Assembly (NCBI GenBank): GCA_944474755.1
Contig: OX104117.1
Span: 78,716,926-78,780,925, forward strand
Reading direction: 5' to 3'
DNA length: 64,000 bases
Source: Limnoperna fortunei
Lineage: Eukaryota; Mollusca; Bivalvia; Mytilida; Modiolidae
A model generated the notes under the pieces. The model was not told the origin of the DNA. It searched no databases and was given only the letters and a program-made list of their open reading frames with translations. A program made the position numbers and the translations under genes. This document shows, one piece after another, positions 1 to 10,205 of this stretch. Positions within the stretch are counted from its first letter, which is position 1. Each line of letters begins with the position of its first letter.

Positions 1-1059
1 CATATAAAATGTGTATTTCCGGATCCACTGACTCATTCAACATGGGCTTGCTTTGTACGCTAAAAGAATAACGCAAACTCGGGGTGCTACACCTCTGCAG
101 ATCAAAAACTTAAAAATATAATCAACAGGTTTAATACTTAATACGGCTCAGTGAACAAATTATTATTACGATCTAATATTATCTCGACTAGTTTTGTCAA
201 AAATATGAGATATTAAGTTATAATTATGAGATGATGACTTCTCTTATAGATGTTTCATATTTCCGAAGTTGTCGTAGGTAATATAAGATGACAGATCTAC
301 ATTTACCAATATTGCTTATTATCCGGCGCCCCACATTAAAATTGTTTTAAATGTTTAAGAAAATTTGTTTAAATCTGTTTTGATCCCAGATCAAATGACA
401 AGTGGTAAGTATTGCCGTAAAAATTAGTGAAAACGAGCAAATCAAATAGGCCAATATAATCGTATAAATAATGTAATGGTGCATGTTAATTACATGGCCT
501 ATTTTTTACCTTAAAATAAAGCTTCAATAATGATAACAAGGTTAGAAAATTAACGACACCAGATATCAGACTAGCGTTTCGTCTAATCGTGATACCAGGA
601 AAAAAATTACTTATATAAACCATGTTTATAATTCTGAAAGAAGCACAAAACAGTGGTTACTAGTTTAATAAAACGTTAAGGTCAGATCAGGACGTAAATG
701 CAATTAAGAACGACACTGAGTGTGTATCAGTTATCGCCGTGTAATTATGACCGCGTACATTTTGCTGTCTTTTGAGCACTATGAATAAGAACGATACAAT
801 TGTTGGTCTTAAATAAAATTACCTTAAGATACAAAGAAATAACAGTAACATATTCTGTAACTTGGAACATATTGGAGTATACAGAAGCTTTGATAATATT
901 GGGAATTAAACATTAGATGTAAAAACCTTTAACATGAAGATTCGGCTAGTGTTGATCGGTTAAGCATGTTTTTCAACAGTATATCGCTTAAGGAATTTAC
1001 CTTTGTTGTATGCATATATATAACCATAGTCTTTGTTCTATATTTACACTAACGCAAAC
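1..1059. other. AT-rich non-coding stretch, no gene recognised
   Basis: No exon, RNA gene or clear repeat is visible. A short ATG frame at 934 (MKIRLVLI) ends at a possible donor (gttaag) in phase 1, the phase required by the receptor exon at 2709. Its hydrophobic core is too short to call a signal peptide with confidence. The receptor's true first exon is not identified in this window. Confidence 0.5.
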
Positions 1060-1372
1060 AATCAACGGGTGTGTACAGACAAAAGTATAGTAACAGTGAC
1101 TAAGAAAAATAGCAAAGAAAAGCGACCGAACAACAACAGCCAAAAGTCAAGGGACAGTAACAATCGGGATATACAAACATGCACAGCAACAAAACAAAAA
1201 CCAAAATCTCTAAAACAGAAAAAGAGTCGCCGAACCCAATAAGAACCATGGGTGCACCCAGATGCTCCGCGGGCGAGTAAGCAGTGGCTGTCTCTAATTA
1301 GACCCCGTCGGGTTACTCATTGTCATGTCTAGGAAAAAGTTAAATCCAGGAATAACGTAACGTAACGTATAT
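1060..1372 (+). repeat. Dispersed repeat family R2, copy 1
   Basis: This stretch resembles 25025-25275 and, in part, 8760-8935. The shared order is a run of 'acagc..caaaa' Lys/Asn-like sequence, 'ccaataagaaccatggg', then 'gagtaagcagtgg', then 'tcattgtcatgtctaggaaaa'. The 69-codon open frame at 1033-1242 lies inside the repeat and is not treated as a gene. No terminal repeats or target duplications were found, so the element class is unknown. Confidence 0.55.
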
Positions 1373-2224
1373 GAAAAGGAGATAAAACAATAAAGTGTTC
1401 AATAAAAAAGTTTTAAACTTTTTATCAAGTTTGTTTTCCTTAATGCTCGCGACAAATCCTCAGCTCTGTGCATTTTACATAAAGCGAATACTTTGAAAAC
1501 ACCGCCACTGCACTCATCTATGTGTCTACTGTTTTCATAAATGATCAATTCTCAAATGTGTAGTCATTCACATGTTACTACAATAATGCATTCATGCTGT
1601 TATAATGTACCAAAAGCATTTTAAAATTTTATAAAGAGTGGCCAACTTTATACAGAATAGTGATAAGGAATATAATGTGTATTTATATGTATATGAATGA
1701 GTTATCAAACTATATCAACAAATTGACGTGTGGATGATTGTCGTATTCTCATAATTTTCCATATCTTGCAAATGTTGTTTAATATTTAATCTTTAGTAAA
1801 TAAGTTTGAAAATAAGTGTATATATGCAGCACGAAACTTTTTATTATTCTGTACATTGTATCTCGAACCTCATAATGATTTTTTCACTTCCGGGTGCTGT
1901 GGATAAGCAGTTTAATACCTCTTGATGTTGGACAATTTTGTCTTTAATAGATCAAGTTTTTTCTTATTTTTTAGAATAATTTTATATTTATGTGTAGATG
2001 CGAATATTTAAATTAATTAATTTCTAAATATAAACTTTATGGAATATTGTAAGTTTAAAATGCATATATAAACAATAGTAAAAATGCATTAAATCATAAA
2101 GATAAATGACAGACCTGACAGGATAAAATTAAACCTAAGTTGCATATGGGTTTGATATTATTTAAATGATGGTGGCACAATAACAAACAATAAACACAAA
2201 CAAAATGACATTGGTTTGTAAGTA

Positions 2225-2357
2225 TTGGAACAACGTTGGCACATCAGCCAACCGACAGTTTGGTTGCTACTGATGTAACATCGGTCCAACGATTGGTTAA
2301 CATAGCCTTGCTAAAGCCGACGTCGAGCTACAATCGTTCATCGTTGTCCCAACAATT
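2225..2357. repeat. Short foldback-like repeat
   Basis: An inner inverted repeat pairs 'acatcag.caacc' with 'ggttg..ctgatgt' (about 2240-2276). A weaker outer pair is 'ggaacaacg' near 2225 with 'cgttgtccc' near 2350. The shape suggests a decayed hairpin MITE of about 130 bp. No other copy was recognised in the window. Confidence 0.35.
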
Positions 2358-2708
2358 GCATGTTATCTAAATTTATAGTATTTGGAACTATGATATATGA
2401 TACACACTCAGGCCTTGTTTCGTTATCTAAAATATAATTATGTGTCGTCCTGGTATGATTTATTTATCTTACCAGCACAGCCTACGTTTTAAGCGTATAT
2501 TTAAAACTTCTTTGAGCGGCTGTTAAAACTATCAGTCAGACTACATAGCACATATTAACGAGTTCGGTCGATGATGCATAAATTCAAAATTACCAACATT
2601 GTAACAGCACATTAATAAGGTATGTTCGATAGGCTTGCATGTATATTTTACGGTTACTACTGTAAAACATTATAATACTTTACTTATATACAAATATATT
2701 TGTTTTAG

Positions 2709-2954
2709 AACATGCAGTTTTGCTGGAAGGTTACCCGCGTGAAATTAAATGTCAAAAGAATAAATTCATTAGGGTTGAACACATTCATTTTCCATATTCA
2801 CCCCAATGCTTTGACGAATTAAACGATTGCTCAGAGGAAAGACGTATGGTCGTTAGAAGGTGCAACGGAAAGAACACATGTAATTTACAACTGACCGAGG
2901 CTATACGATCCACCTGCCAAAATACCTGGATTTGTTTTCAATACGGCTGCTACA
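2709..2954 (+). CDS. Exon: SUEL/galactose-binding lectin-like domain
   Basis: The exon is 246 bp (82 codons), phase 1-1, with acceptor ttttag and donor gtaagt. The translation ends with RRCNGKNTCNLQL, then a TC pair, then W-ICFQYGCY. This matches the second half of sea-urchin-egg-lectin (SUEL) domains, where an R-C-N-G-K-x-x-C block is followed by a conserved C and a terminal hydrophobic-Y-x-C. The family's usual sugar-contact motifs (YGR in the first half, DPC in the second) are not seen; HFPYS and STC occupy those positions. Rhamnose/galactose binding may therefore be lost or altered. The domain assignment is firm; the ligand is not known. Confidence 0.75.
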
Positions 2955-5900
2955 GTAAGTTATTGCCATAAGATGTTTTAAAAAGTTGGAAAAACTTTAC
3001 GTATAGATGTAGACTGAAACATAAATTTCGGATCTATTTAAAGTACCAGAAAAACAAGAATTGTGCATGTTTTTGTGAAACAAATAATTGTTATATAAAT
3101 ACTTCTCCTCTCTAACTTTTAAGAAGTTAAATACATTTTGAATCTGAATCTGATTGTATAATATAATATAATTGTATAATAATAAATTGTATGGCCAAAC
3201 TGAAAAAAAGACTATGTTCTTGAATATCAAATATCTGACTTTCGACAAAAAACTATTTCTGCAGAAAGTATTTAATTGGCGTAGCAGTCGCAATGTACTG
3301 CAATCTCATTTTTTTAAAATTTAAATTTGAATTAGTTTAGTCTTACTCTACTATGTTTCCTACTGTTTCGTTTTCTTCTTTTCTCGGATTATGGTGTAAT
3401 AATGAAGTTAAATTTTGAAACATGCCACAGGCCTAAATCTTAAATTTAAACAAGAAAATTGCGTGATTACATGCCTTTCTTTAAGTTGTATTTTAGACAG
3501 CTGCAATTGCTGGTTGTTATTAGTTAACGTCAGTCGACATAAGAACTTTTGCAGTAAATGATGAATTAATGTTACTGGATAGTACATGTACTATCTAAAT
3601 TTGACCGTGTATATACATTTATTTGTAATAAATTGCTGCAAACAATATATAAATGTGACTTCAATTTATGCTTAATAATCCACTATAAATGTAAGTCACA
3701 AAATTTCTCTAACATTGGTTTTACTAATTGTGAATCTATAAAAATGTAACCCTTTGTTTTTCTTTTCGAAGGTCCTTGGTGGTCTACGCAGTTCGTATGT
3801 TCCAAGGACGATGCCTTCTCGTATAGCCATTACATAATCAATATGGAAAATTCTAACAATTGGCTTATTGAATGTGAGAAAAAACAAGTTTTCTCAGTAC
3901 CAAATTCAGTGGATTGCATCATTAATCACCTATTTAATATATGCTTAAAGAAACGAGGATGTTGGTGGTTTTGGAGAGGATCCACTTCATGTTGTGTTTC
4001 ATTTCCTTCTGTAATGACGGTTTATTTCTCATGTACTAACGGTGAGTAAATTAAATATTCTATGTATTTATTTATTTTCTTGCTCAGATTATTTTATATT
4101 AGTTGACTAATTAGAACATAGCTTAAATGAGTATTGGTGATTTATTTTTTAGAGATTTATTTATTTATTGTGTTGTCTGTCATTTCAATATTCAATCATT
4201 GTTATCTATTTTTTGTCTTCATGTAGATAAAACACATAATAAGTAACAATCAGATACAACTTCGTCCTAATGCAAGGTGTCGGTTGACAGGCATTTATGT
4301 TTAAATAGTTATACAATTTGTATTGTTATCCTCTGTGATTCGCGCGCGTTTAATGGTAAATAGTTCACGTGCATGAATATCAATTCAATTTAACACAACC
4401 CAATAAAACAATATTTTCTCGAATTCATTCTATTTACTGCCTGATAATTCATGATGATGTGTAGAACACTTATTGGGCGATTAAAAGTCAAAGATGCATG
4501 TTACTCCGTTTATATGATTACCCCTTACATTTAGCCTTTTTGCACTTTTAACATTCATACTAATCTCTCGAGAACATTTCAGTACTTTTTCTATGTCCTT
4601 TCAAACACAAAAGTATAACATAAATCATTGAATGCAAAATAAAAACTGTTTGTTTATTTTTAGAACCAGTTGAGAGTAATGACACGTTTTACTCAATTCC
4701 GGGTAATAATTCCAAGTCATCTACCAACGATTCAACCAGTTCTGAACAGCATTTTGTAAAAATAAATACGACGTATAATGCAGGTCAGTACAAATTTAGA
4801 GTCGAAGACAGAAACTCAGTGGATTGTTACTCCGAATCGTCTGAACACAAACGTATGTCATTATACTGATGTTCGATTATGTTATTTGTATTCACTTTCG
4901 TTGCTAACGATGGATAAAGGAGAATATATTTCTAAGTACACTTAGTTACCATAAATGAACAGAAATTTGCTACAAGAATGTCAATCATTTAACTTGAGTG
5001 AAAAAACAAGATGATAGCTAAGTTTCGACTGCAAAAATGCTCGTGTAATATCAAAGTTTCATGTAATAATAAATTTTGTTGGTATTCTATTTACGGAAGT
5101 TAATAATAGAGGGAGACCATTTTTATCCTGATACTGTATAATTCGGTGATAGTTCTATCGAAGAGCGTAGGTTTGAAAAATTGGAAACCAGAATAAAAGG
5201 CAATTTTGTTTATACAATTCCGGAGTATGCCGCATTTGTAAGATTCAATATATAAATGTCATGTCAATAATTTAATTGAACAACGTAAATATTAGTTTTA
5301 ATTCAAGTATATTTGTGATTTAATATATGACAAAAGATTACATGTGCGCAAATTTAGAAATCGGCAATTCAAATTGGCCACAACAGCAGGACTTAGCTTT
5401 ACATAGAACCTTATGGGAAAAAAGTTAAAATGCCTTCTGTTTAGAAATTGCAATTCTTTCTAAGCGAATGTTCATTAGATAGTCCTTAGAAATTGTGTGT
5501 TTTTAGTTCGATTGTAAATCTGAGATGTCTGCTACACAAGCTTTTATATTATATAAAAACAACTTGACTGTGATTTTTTATTCTTCTCGGTCCTCTACAC
5601 GTACAATTTTTTAATCCAATCTAAAAATTATTTTCTCTAATTGCCATATTGTCGAGATGATATGTATTTTGCATTTAAGCAAATGCAAACAGATAGAAAA
5701 ACACATATTCAAGGTTCGAAATGTTTGATTATACATAATACAGCCTCTAAGAAAAACACACTATTGGGTCTAAAGTATATGCTGTTAATGTATAATTTGA
5801 ACAAAATATTAACTTAAAGCTTTGACACATTACAATATAATTGCAAAGAACATAAAAATAACCTCTGTAACGTATGTATTAACATGCTTTAAAATGCATC

Positions 5901-8454
5901 CCGTAAACAAATCGGCGGCGAACTGATGCTTTGCATCAAAATTTTTCTTGTTATTTATTGTTACAGGAATGACTGATGTTATCCTGCGATAACGAGTCTA
6001 GAATTTTATTTTATAATGGCAGAGAAAACAAAACATATTCTGTATGCGCACATCAATGGGACAATATAAAGGCCAGTGAACTATGTCGATACCTTAATCT
6101 TTCGGAGACTGGAATAGCAAGTACTGTATCACAAAACAAGGCGTACACAAGAATGTTTTATACCGCTATGTGTATAGCTAACGAAAGAGACCCACTAGAA
6201 TGTAAATTTGACTCCAGCAATTCTTCTGATGATATTTGTGAAGACGTAGGCGACGCTGCTGTACGGTGTTTACGTAAGATACGAATATTTTGCATATAAT
6301 TTGCTTGATATGTGTTTTTCTGTTAAAAAAATTCTGGTGTTTGTTATTTTGTGTCCGTTTGTATGATTATTTTAAAGTTTTAAAGCATCTAGTTTCAATC
6401 ATAGGCGTCACATTAGTGTATGACATGTCTAAAAAAAATTTATATATATTATATTTACAATTACTTAGCTACAATACCAGACACTGATGACGAGGGCGAG
6501 ACTGCAGTTCGTGGTAAAACAGGTATATATATATTCCTAGATCATTAACTAAAACACTCGATCATATTGTTGGGGTAAAATCAAGTAAAAGTAAATCTAT
6601 ATGATGGACAATATTGTCTTTTAGCTATACAACTGCTGTCGTAAGCAATTGAAAGCTTAATAGTGAGGCATAATTGTAAAAATGACATTTCTAAACAATA
6701 TAATCAGATACAAATATAAACATTAACCGTACACTTAATATATATTTTCGTCACAAAAAAATAATGTGCGGTTTGATCTTCTTCTTTGAATTAATTAAAC
6801 ATTAATTCAAAGAAGGAAATCCGCATTTACTCAAATAAACGCATATTATTAAATCATTTGATCAAAACTATGATTGATTGATTGATCGACTGACTAATTC
6901 ATTGCATGCTTTATGCCCAGCGGTCAGTATATCAGCTATATTCAGAACTAGAACAAATTTAAAAACTTTAAATCCAGGGAAAAACGGTTCGGACTTCAGG
7001 GACAAACTTTTGACTGACTGTGACTGGAAAATTATGGAATAATGGTAGGGGTAGATGATTTAGACTCTTGTAGCAGATACAAGGAGCCAATTCTTTTTCG
7101 AAATCTACAAAAGGCGTCTTTATCGCGCAAGAAGCCTGGCATTCTCCATGCACATTCCCTACTACGGTCCACGGCAAAGCTTGCTGTATATGAATATATA
7201 AAACAATGTAATTGTAACTGTCATGACGAGCGTTTTTGTTTTATTTTGAACTAAATATTATTTCTGTTGTATATTATCTAGGTCTTATAATAGCTGTGTC
7301 TGTGAGTTTAATAATATCAACAGTAACTGTTTTGGTCATACTACTTTGCACGAGGCGGTATGTATATGAATAAAATATATGTAAACTGTTAAATAATAAA
7401 TAGTTGAACAATAATTGTACAAAGCGGTTAGAAACAAAAAGAAAGGGAAAGCATGACACTACTAGTATACTGCAATGTGTTTTTTTTAAAGGAAAGAAAA
7501 CAGAACTAAATAAAACTATAACTGGTGGTCACAAAATGAACTTTGAAGTAGGCATGTTTCTGTTCGTTCGCTCATGTTGTTGGGAACTATGAGCAGTTCA
7601 ATTATTTCAACTCTCACAAAAATAAAAATGTAATGATGTGATTACTTAAATATAAATTTATACATTGTTAATAGTACAGTATACCACAGTGATGTTGTGC
7701 CTTTTGAAGAGTGAATTACCTAAGCCCCCCACCCCCAATAGATATTGCGAATAAAGTGCTAATATTATATGTACATTTGCACGTTTTTATTTATGTTGTT
7801 CTTTATAAATGTACGTATATATGTAAACAAATTCTCAGACATCAATAGCCCTATTTTAGGTATAGTGCATTTCTTCTATTTATTCGTCCTGTAGCAGACG
7901 TATAGATACCTGGACATAAAACAACAATCAATCAATCAATCAAACATTTTGTCTACACTGTTTGTAGATCAAATCGAAGAGAACGATACAAACATAGTGA
8001 AAATTCTGTACAGTTTGACAACTTGGAAAGTAGTTCGTCTGGACTACACTTTGGAGCGAGTTTGAAAGCTGACAACAAAAAGCACGAAACGTCTAGCTCA
8101 AGAGAAAAGTTGTCAACTTATGTCGGTGGTGAAATAATTGAAAAGCTGAGCATACTACCAACGTCAGACAGCGCATATCTTGTCTTAGATCCCAAAGAAA
8201 CTGGGTTTAACAGAACTCGTAATACAGATTCAGACAAGATGAATGAAGAAAAGGACGGAGACCATTATGCAACATCGGTAGAAGGTGTATATGACGAAAT
8301 GAATAACAGAAGGCACACAGAAAATGATGACGTCAATGTTTATAGTCATTCGGTCAATGATGTGTATGATGTTTCTGCACATGATAGACCAAGTCAAAAT
8401 GATCCAACATACAAGCAGTTTTCTGGAATGGATTTGGAAAACGATTACATGTAA
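2709..8454 (+). CDS. Multi-exon single-pass receptor: SUEL-lectin-like + Cys-rich + SRCR-like + TM + Tyr-rich tail (5' exon not found)
   Basis: Proposed exons are 2709-2954, 3772-4041, 4664-4852, 5967-6273, 6469-6522, 7282-7357 and 7968-8454. Each has an AG before it, and each internal end has a GT donor (gtaagt, gtgagt, gtatgt, gtaaga, gtatat, gtatgt). Phases chain as 1-1 through the extracellular exons and 1-2 at the membrane exon, so the frame is continuous except at the start of the SRCR exon (see that entry). The order is a lectin-like module, a second Cys-rich module, a Ser/Thr/Asn linker, an SRCR-like module, an acidic stalk, a TM helix and a cytoplasmic tail of about 160 residues with many tyrosines. 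The inferred role is a cell-surface recognition and signalling receptor; the ligand is unknown. The signal-peptide exon is missing, and the SRCR exon frameshift means the locus could be an allele with an error or a young pseudogene. Confidence 0.75.
3772..4041 (+). CDS. Exon: second Cys-rich extracellular module
   Basis: The exon is 270 bp (90 codons), phase 1-1, with a strong donor ggtgagt. It encodes about eight cysteines and a striking GCWWFWRG cluster, and it ends in VYFSC. The length, the symmetric phase and the terminal hydrophobic-x-C resemble the preceding lectin module, so it may be a diverged second SUEL-like domain. No diagnostic motif proves this. It follows the lectin exon after an 817-bp intron and belongs to the same open chain. 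Confidence 0.65.
4664..4852 (+). CDS. Exon: Ser/Thr/Asn-rich linker
   Basis: The exon is 189 bp (63 codons), phase 1-1, with acceptor tttttag. It is rich in Ser, Asn, Thr and acidic residues and has several N-x-S/T sequons (NDT, NNS, NDS, NTT), as expected for a glycosylated extracellular spacer. Two in-frame donors exist. gtcagt at 4784 would give a 40-codon exon, and gtatgt at 4853 gives 63 codons. Both leave phase 1, so alternative donor use would change linker length without breaking the frame. Confidence 0.6.
4868..5960 (+). repeat. Dispersed repeat R3, copy A (fills the receptor intron)
   Basis: This stretch matches the reverse complement of about 18545-20130 block by block. The shared blocks run from 'ttcactttcgttgct' and 'gataaaggagaa', through 'ggaaaccagaataaaaggca', to a terminal hairpin gatgc-ttt-gcatc followed by 'ttcttgtt'. 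It occupies nearly all of the intron 4853-5966. Copy A lacks the about 510-bp insertion present in copy B and so serves as the empty site. The class is unknown. A hairpin near one end would suit a Helitron-like non-autonomous element, but no 5'/3' signature was confirmed. Confidence 0.7.
5967..6273 (+). CDS. Exon: SRCR-like domain, frame broken at its 5' end
   Basis: The long frame encodes an SRCR pattern: LFYNGR, CAHQWDNIKASELCRYL, then C-x-N-ERDPLECKF, a further C, and DAAVRCL at the end. These are the conserved blocks of scavenger-receptor Cys-rich domains (V-C-x-x-x-W, A-x-x-x-C-R-x-L, L-x-C, D-A-x-V-x-C). The donor gtaaga leaves phase 1. The exon is 307 bp, one more than a multiple of three, while its extracellular neighbours are exact multiples. 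With the phase-1 entry the reading runs MTDVILR and then hits TAA (5990-5992). The SRCR frame has a TGA at 5970-5972. A one-base indel near 5985-5990 explains both. It could be a real frameshift, an allele or an assembly error. Confidence 0.7.
6469..6522 (+). CDS. Exon: short acidic juxtamembrane stalk
   Basis: This is a 54-bp exon (18 codons), phase 1-1, with acceptor acttag and donor gtatat. It encodes PTIPDTDDEGETAVRGKT. Its hydrophilic, acidic, Pro/Thr character and its place between the SRCR and membrane exons fit a stalk. Exon support is moderate because it is short and the donor is weak. Confidence 0.5.
6880..7165 (-). repeat. Dispersed repeat R1 in receptor intron (minus orientation)
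   Basis: Read on the minus strand, this has the same order as 55860-56150: a 'cgataaagac' block, 'gatttcgaaaaagaa', 'ctacccctaccattattcc', then a tail containing 'ctgaatatagctgatatactg'. It lies in the 6523-7281 intron. The small frames at 6968-7254 are parts of this repeat. R1 copies recur throughout the window. Its shared tail suggests a retroposed element. Confidence 0.6.
7282..7357 (+). CDS. Exon: transmembrane segment
   Basis: This 76-bp exon has acceptor tatctag and donor gtatgt, entering in phase 1 and leaving in phase 2. It encodes a run of about 22 residues dominated by I, L, V, S and T, ending in LLCTRR, a typical stop-transfer boundary with cytosolic positive charges. The phase-2 exit matches exactly the phase needed by the last exon at 7968. 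Confidence 0.75.
7968..8454 (+). CDS. Terminal exon: Tyr-rich cytoplasmic tail
   Basis: The exon starts after gtttgtag, completes an Arg codon from the membrane exon and stays open for about 161 residues to TAA at 8452-8454. It begins RSNRRERYKH, positively charged as expected just inside the membrane. Tyrosine sites include SAYLVL (8170-8187, fits the ITIM pattern S/I/V/L-x-Y-x-x-L/V/I), VYDEM (8287-8301, a YxxM motif of the kind bound by PI3K p85 SH2 domains), and further HYATS, VYSHS, VYDVS, TYKQF and a C-terminal DYM. The tail is hydrophilic, with no enzymatic domain. Confidence 0.8.
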
Positions 8455-8701
8455 AGATTCCAATTATAAATGTGTTGTTTTGTTAACTTTTTTCTTTTTT
8501 TTTTGTTTTGTTTTGTTTTATTTTGTCTCCTTTTTTGTATTTTTGTTGGTTTTTTAATTTAAATTAATTTTTTTATAACAATTGTATTTTTGATCTGAGC
8601 ACTAATTATTAAAAAAATTAAATTGTTTCAATTTATAAGTATCATTACACCATTACGTCTCTTTCACTAACCAAGATTCGGAAATACTGGCGGGTCTGCA
8701 A

Positions 8702-8707
8702 AATAAA
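8702..8707 (+). promoter_or_regulatory. Candidate polyadenylation signal of the receptor gene
   Basis: AATAAA lies about 250 bp after the stop codon, directly followed by an A-rich run. The sequence between is T-rich, as in a 3' UTR. It is the first canonical hexamer downstream of the stop. Confidence 0.45.
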
Positions 8708-8759
8708 AAAAAAAAACTTAATTAACTAAAAATTGTCCTGAATACTGCAAGAATTAACA

Positions 8760-8935
8760 TAACTATCAGAAAGAAGCAAAGAAATATCTCAGGGGTGATC
8801 TACGTTGAAAGTCTAAAACATTAGTGCATAACTACAGCAGACACAACAACAAATACAGAACAACACAAACAAAAGCCAGTTATATGAACTCAGGTGCTTC
8901 GGACGAGTAAAAATTTTCTGTCTGTTGCAACGTAT
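8760..8935 (+). repeat. Dispersed repeat R2, partial copy
   Basis: It shares with 1060-1372 the 'acaac.acaaa' stretch and the 'actcaggtgcttcggacgag' block (compare 'acccagatgctccgcgggcg'). The downstream half of R2 is missing or decayed. Confidence 0.4.
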
Positions 8936-9004
8936 CCGTCGAAGTTTATATATAGTCATAAAAAATTATAAAATTACTGAATTTATAACCACTTTGCCAG
9001 TGGC

Positions 9005-9130
9005 AGCCAAAATTTTGTTCCATATGTCCCTCGCCTTTTTCGCGTTGTTTTTTTTTTAATTTGTTCTCGTCCTGAATATAGCTGAAATACTGCTCGCTGG
9101 ACGCAGGGCAAACATCCAATCAAACGGCCG
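9005..9130 (+). repeat. Dispersed repeat R1, tail fragment
   Basis: It contains 'ttgttctcgtcctgaatata', 'gctgaaatactgctcgctgg' and 'acgcagggcaaac'. This matches the end of the fuller R1 copy at 55860-56150. The 5' part is absent. Confidence 0.55.
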
Positions 9131-9601
9131 CGTTCCGGATTTCTAAACCATATAAAGTATAATATTAATTAAGCCGCTATGCGAGGTAAATGTAAATATT
9201 TAGCGTTTCGAAATACCGATGGCGACCGCATATCTAAGTCAGTAACTGTTTTATTACATGTATAAAAAGCTAAACTACTTCGTCTATCGTAACACAGACG
9301 CGTCCATTGTTGCCGACAAGATACGCATACATGAATCAAATGAGTTGGGTTCCGCTAAACCGCTTTCATGTACAGCGGACAAAAATAACCATATTTGATG
9401 CATTTTTAATACTGTTGCGATTTAGCACGACCCAAAAGTATTCCGACGTATTAAAAACACGCAAAATTCTATTCATATATAAATTTATTGTACAGTGTGT
9501 AAACCAGTAAAAACGTCAGTTTAATGTCACATTTAATTGAAATAATATGTAAGTTTAGGTTCGGATGCTCTGGGTGTGTTGATTTGGTAATAGATACTTA
9601 C

Positions 9602-9758
9602 TGCGATTACAAAGATACGCATTACAAGGATTTTCGTGATTGGAAGTTTCATTTTTGCAGCACTGTGCGCAAGCAACTGATCTTCCATGTCTATATATGG
9701 ATATGGTGCTATCCAAACTTCTGGTTCCTCTGTTGGCACTGTCGATTATACGACAAAC
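9602..9758 (-). CDS. Possible orphan exon with Ly6/uPAR-like C-terminal cysteine pattern
   Basis: On the minus strand the exon would follow 'ttgaag' at 9759 and end at a strong donor gtaagt (9601-9596). The reading starts VCRIIDSANRGTRSLD and ends with ACAQCCKN, then PCNAYLCNR. A CC pair followed by a CN-x-x-C ending is the typical finish of three-finger (LU) domains. No partner exons were identified on either side. It could be a surviving exon of a decayed or very long-intron gene, or a chance frame. The plus-strand 119-codon frame over the same place (9524-9883) looks like a shadow. Confidence 0.35.
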
Positions 9759-10124
9759 CTTCAAAGACAATAAACAGTACAATTAATAAACATAATGCTT
9801 CATGCTTAATTATAAACTGTGGATGTGCTCTGTCAAACACTGTTGTTTTCCGTTTTAAATGTAGGTTTTACATTTTTCTTTAAAAAAACTATATTAAAAA
9901 TGTCACTTTTTGGTGCGATCAGCAAAATAATGCTTGTGGGAAAAAATGTCGTTATTAAGCAGATCTTGTTACATGTATCAATTTTTTTTCATAATTGGTT
10001 GTTATGAGTACAGTTTTGAGCGCTTATGCCAAGTGTCTATCGTCGTCGAGACCAATTGTTTTACTACTAGGTATCGTTAAATATCCAGATAGTTATCCAG
10101 TTCATGTATTTAATTGTCCAATTG

Positions 10125-10197
10125 TTCACGCCCTGAATATAGCTTTAATATTTATCGATGGACGCCAAACAATAAAGACAAAACACATTAAATAAAA
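10125..10197 (+). repeat. R1 tail fragment next to the 37-bp array
   Basis: It contains 'cgccctgaatatagcttta', 'tatttatcgatggacgcca' and an A-rich end 'aataaagacaaaac'. The order matches the R1 tail. The minisatellite begins about 20 bp downstream. Confidence 0.45.
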
Positions 10198-10205
10198 CAA
10201 TATTC

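Noticed and set aside
934..958. Signal-peptide first exon of the receptor (MKIRLVLI then gttaag)
   Set aside because: Phase fits, but the hydrophobic core is too short and the distance and context give no further support.
9524..9883. 119-codon plus-strand ORF
   Set aside because: AT-rich composition, no motif, and the minus strand holds a better exon candidate at the same place.
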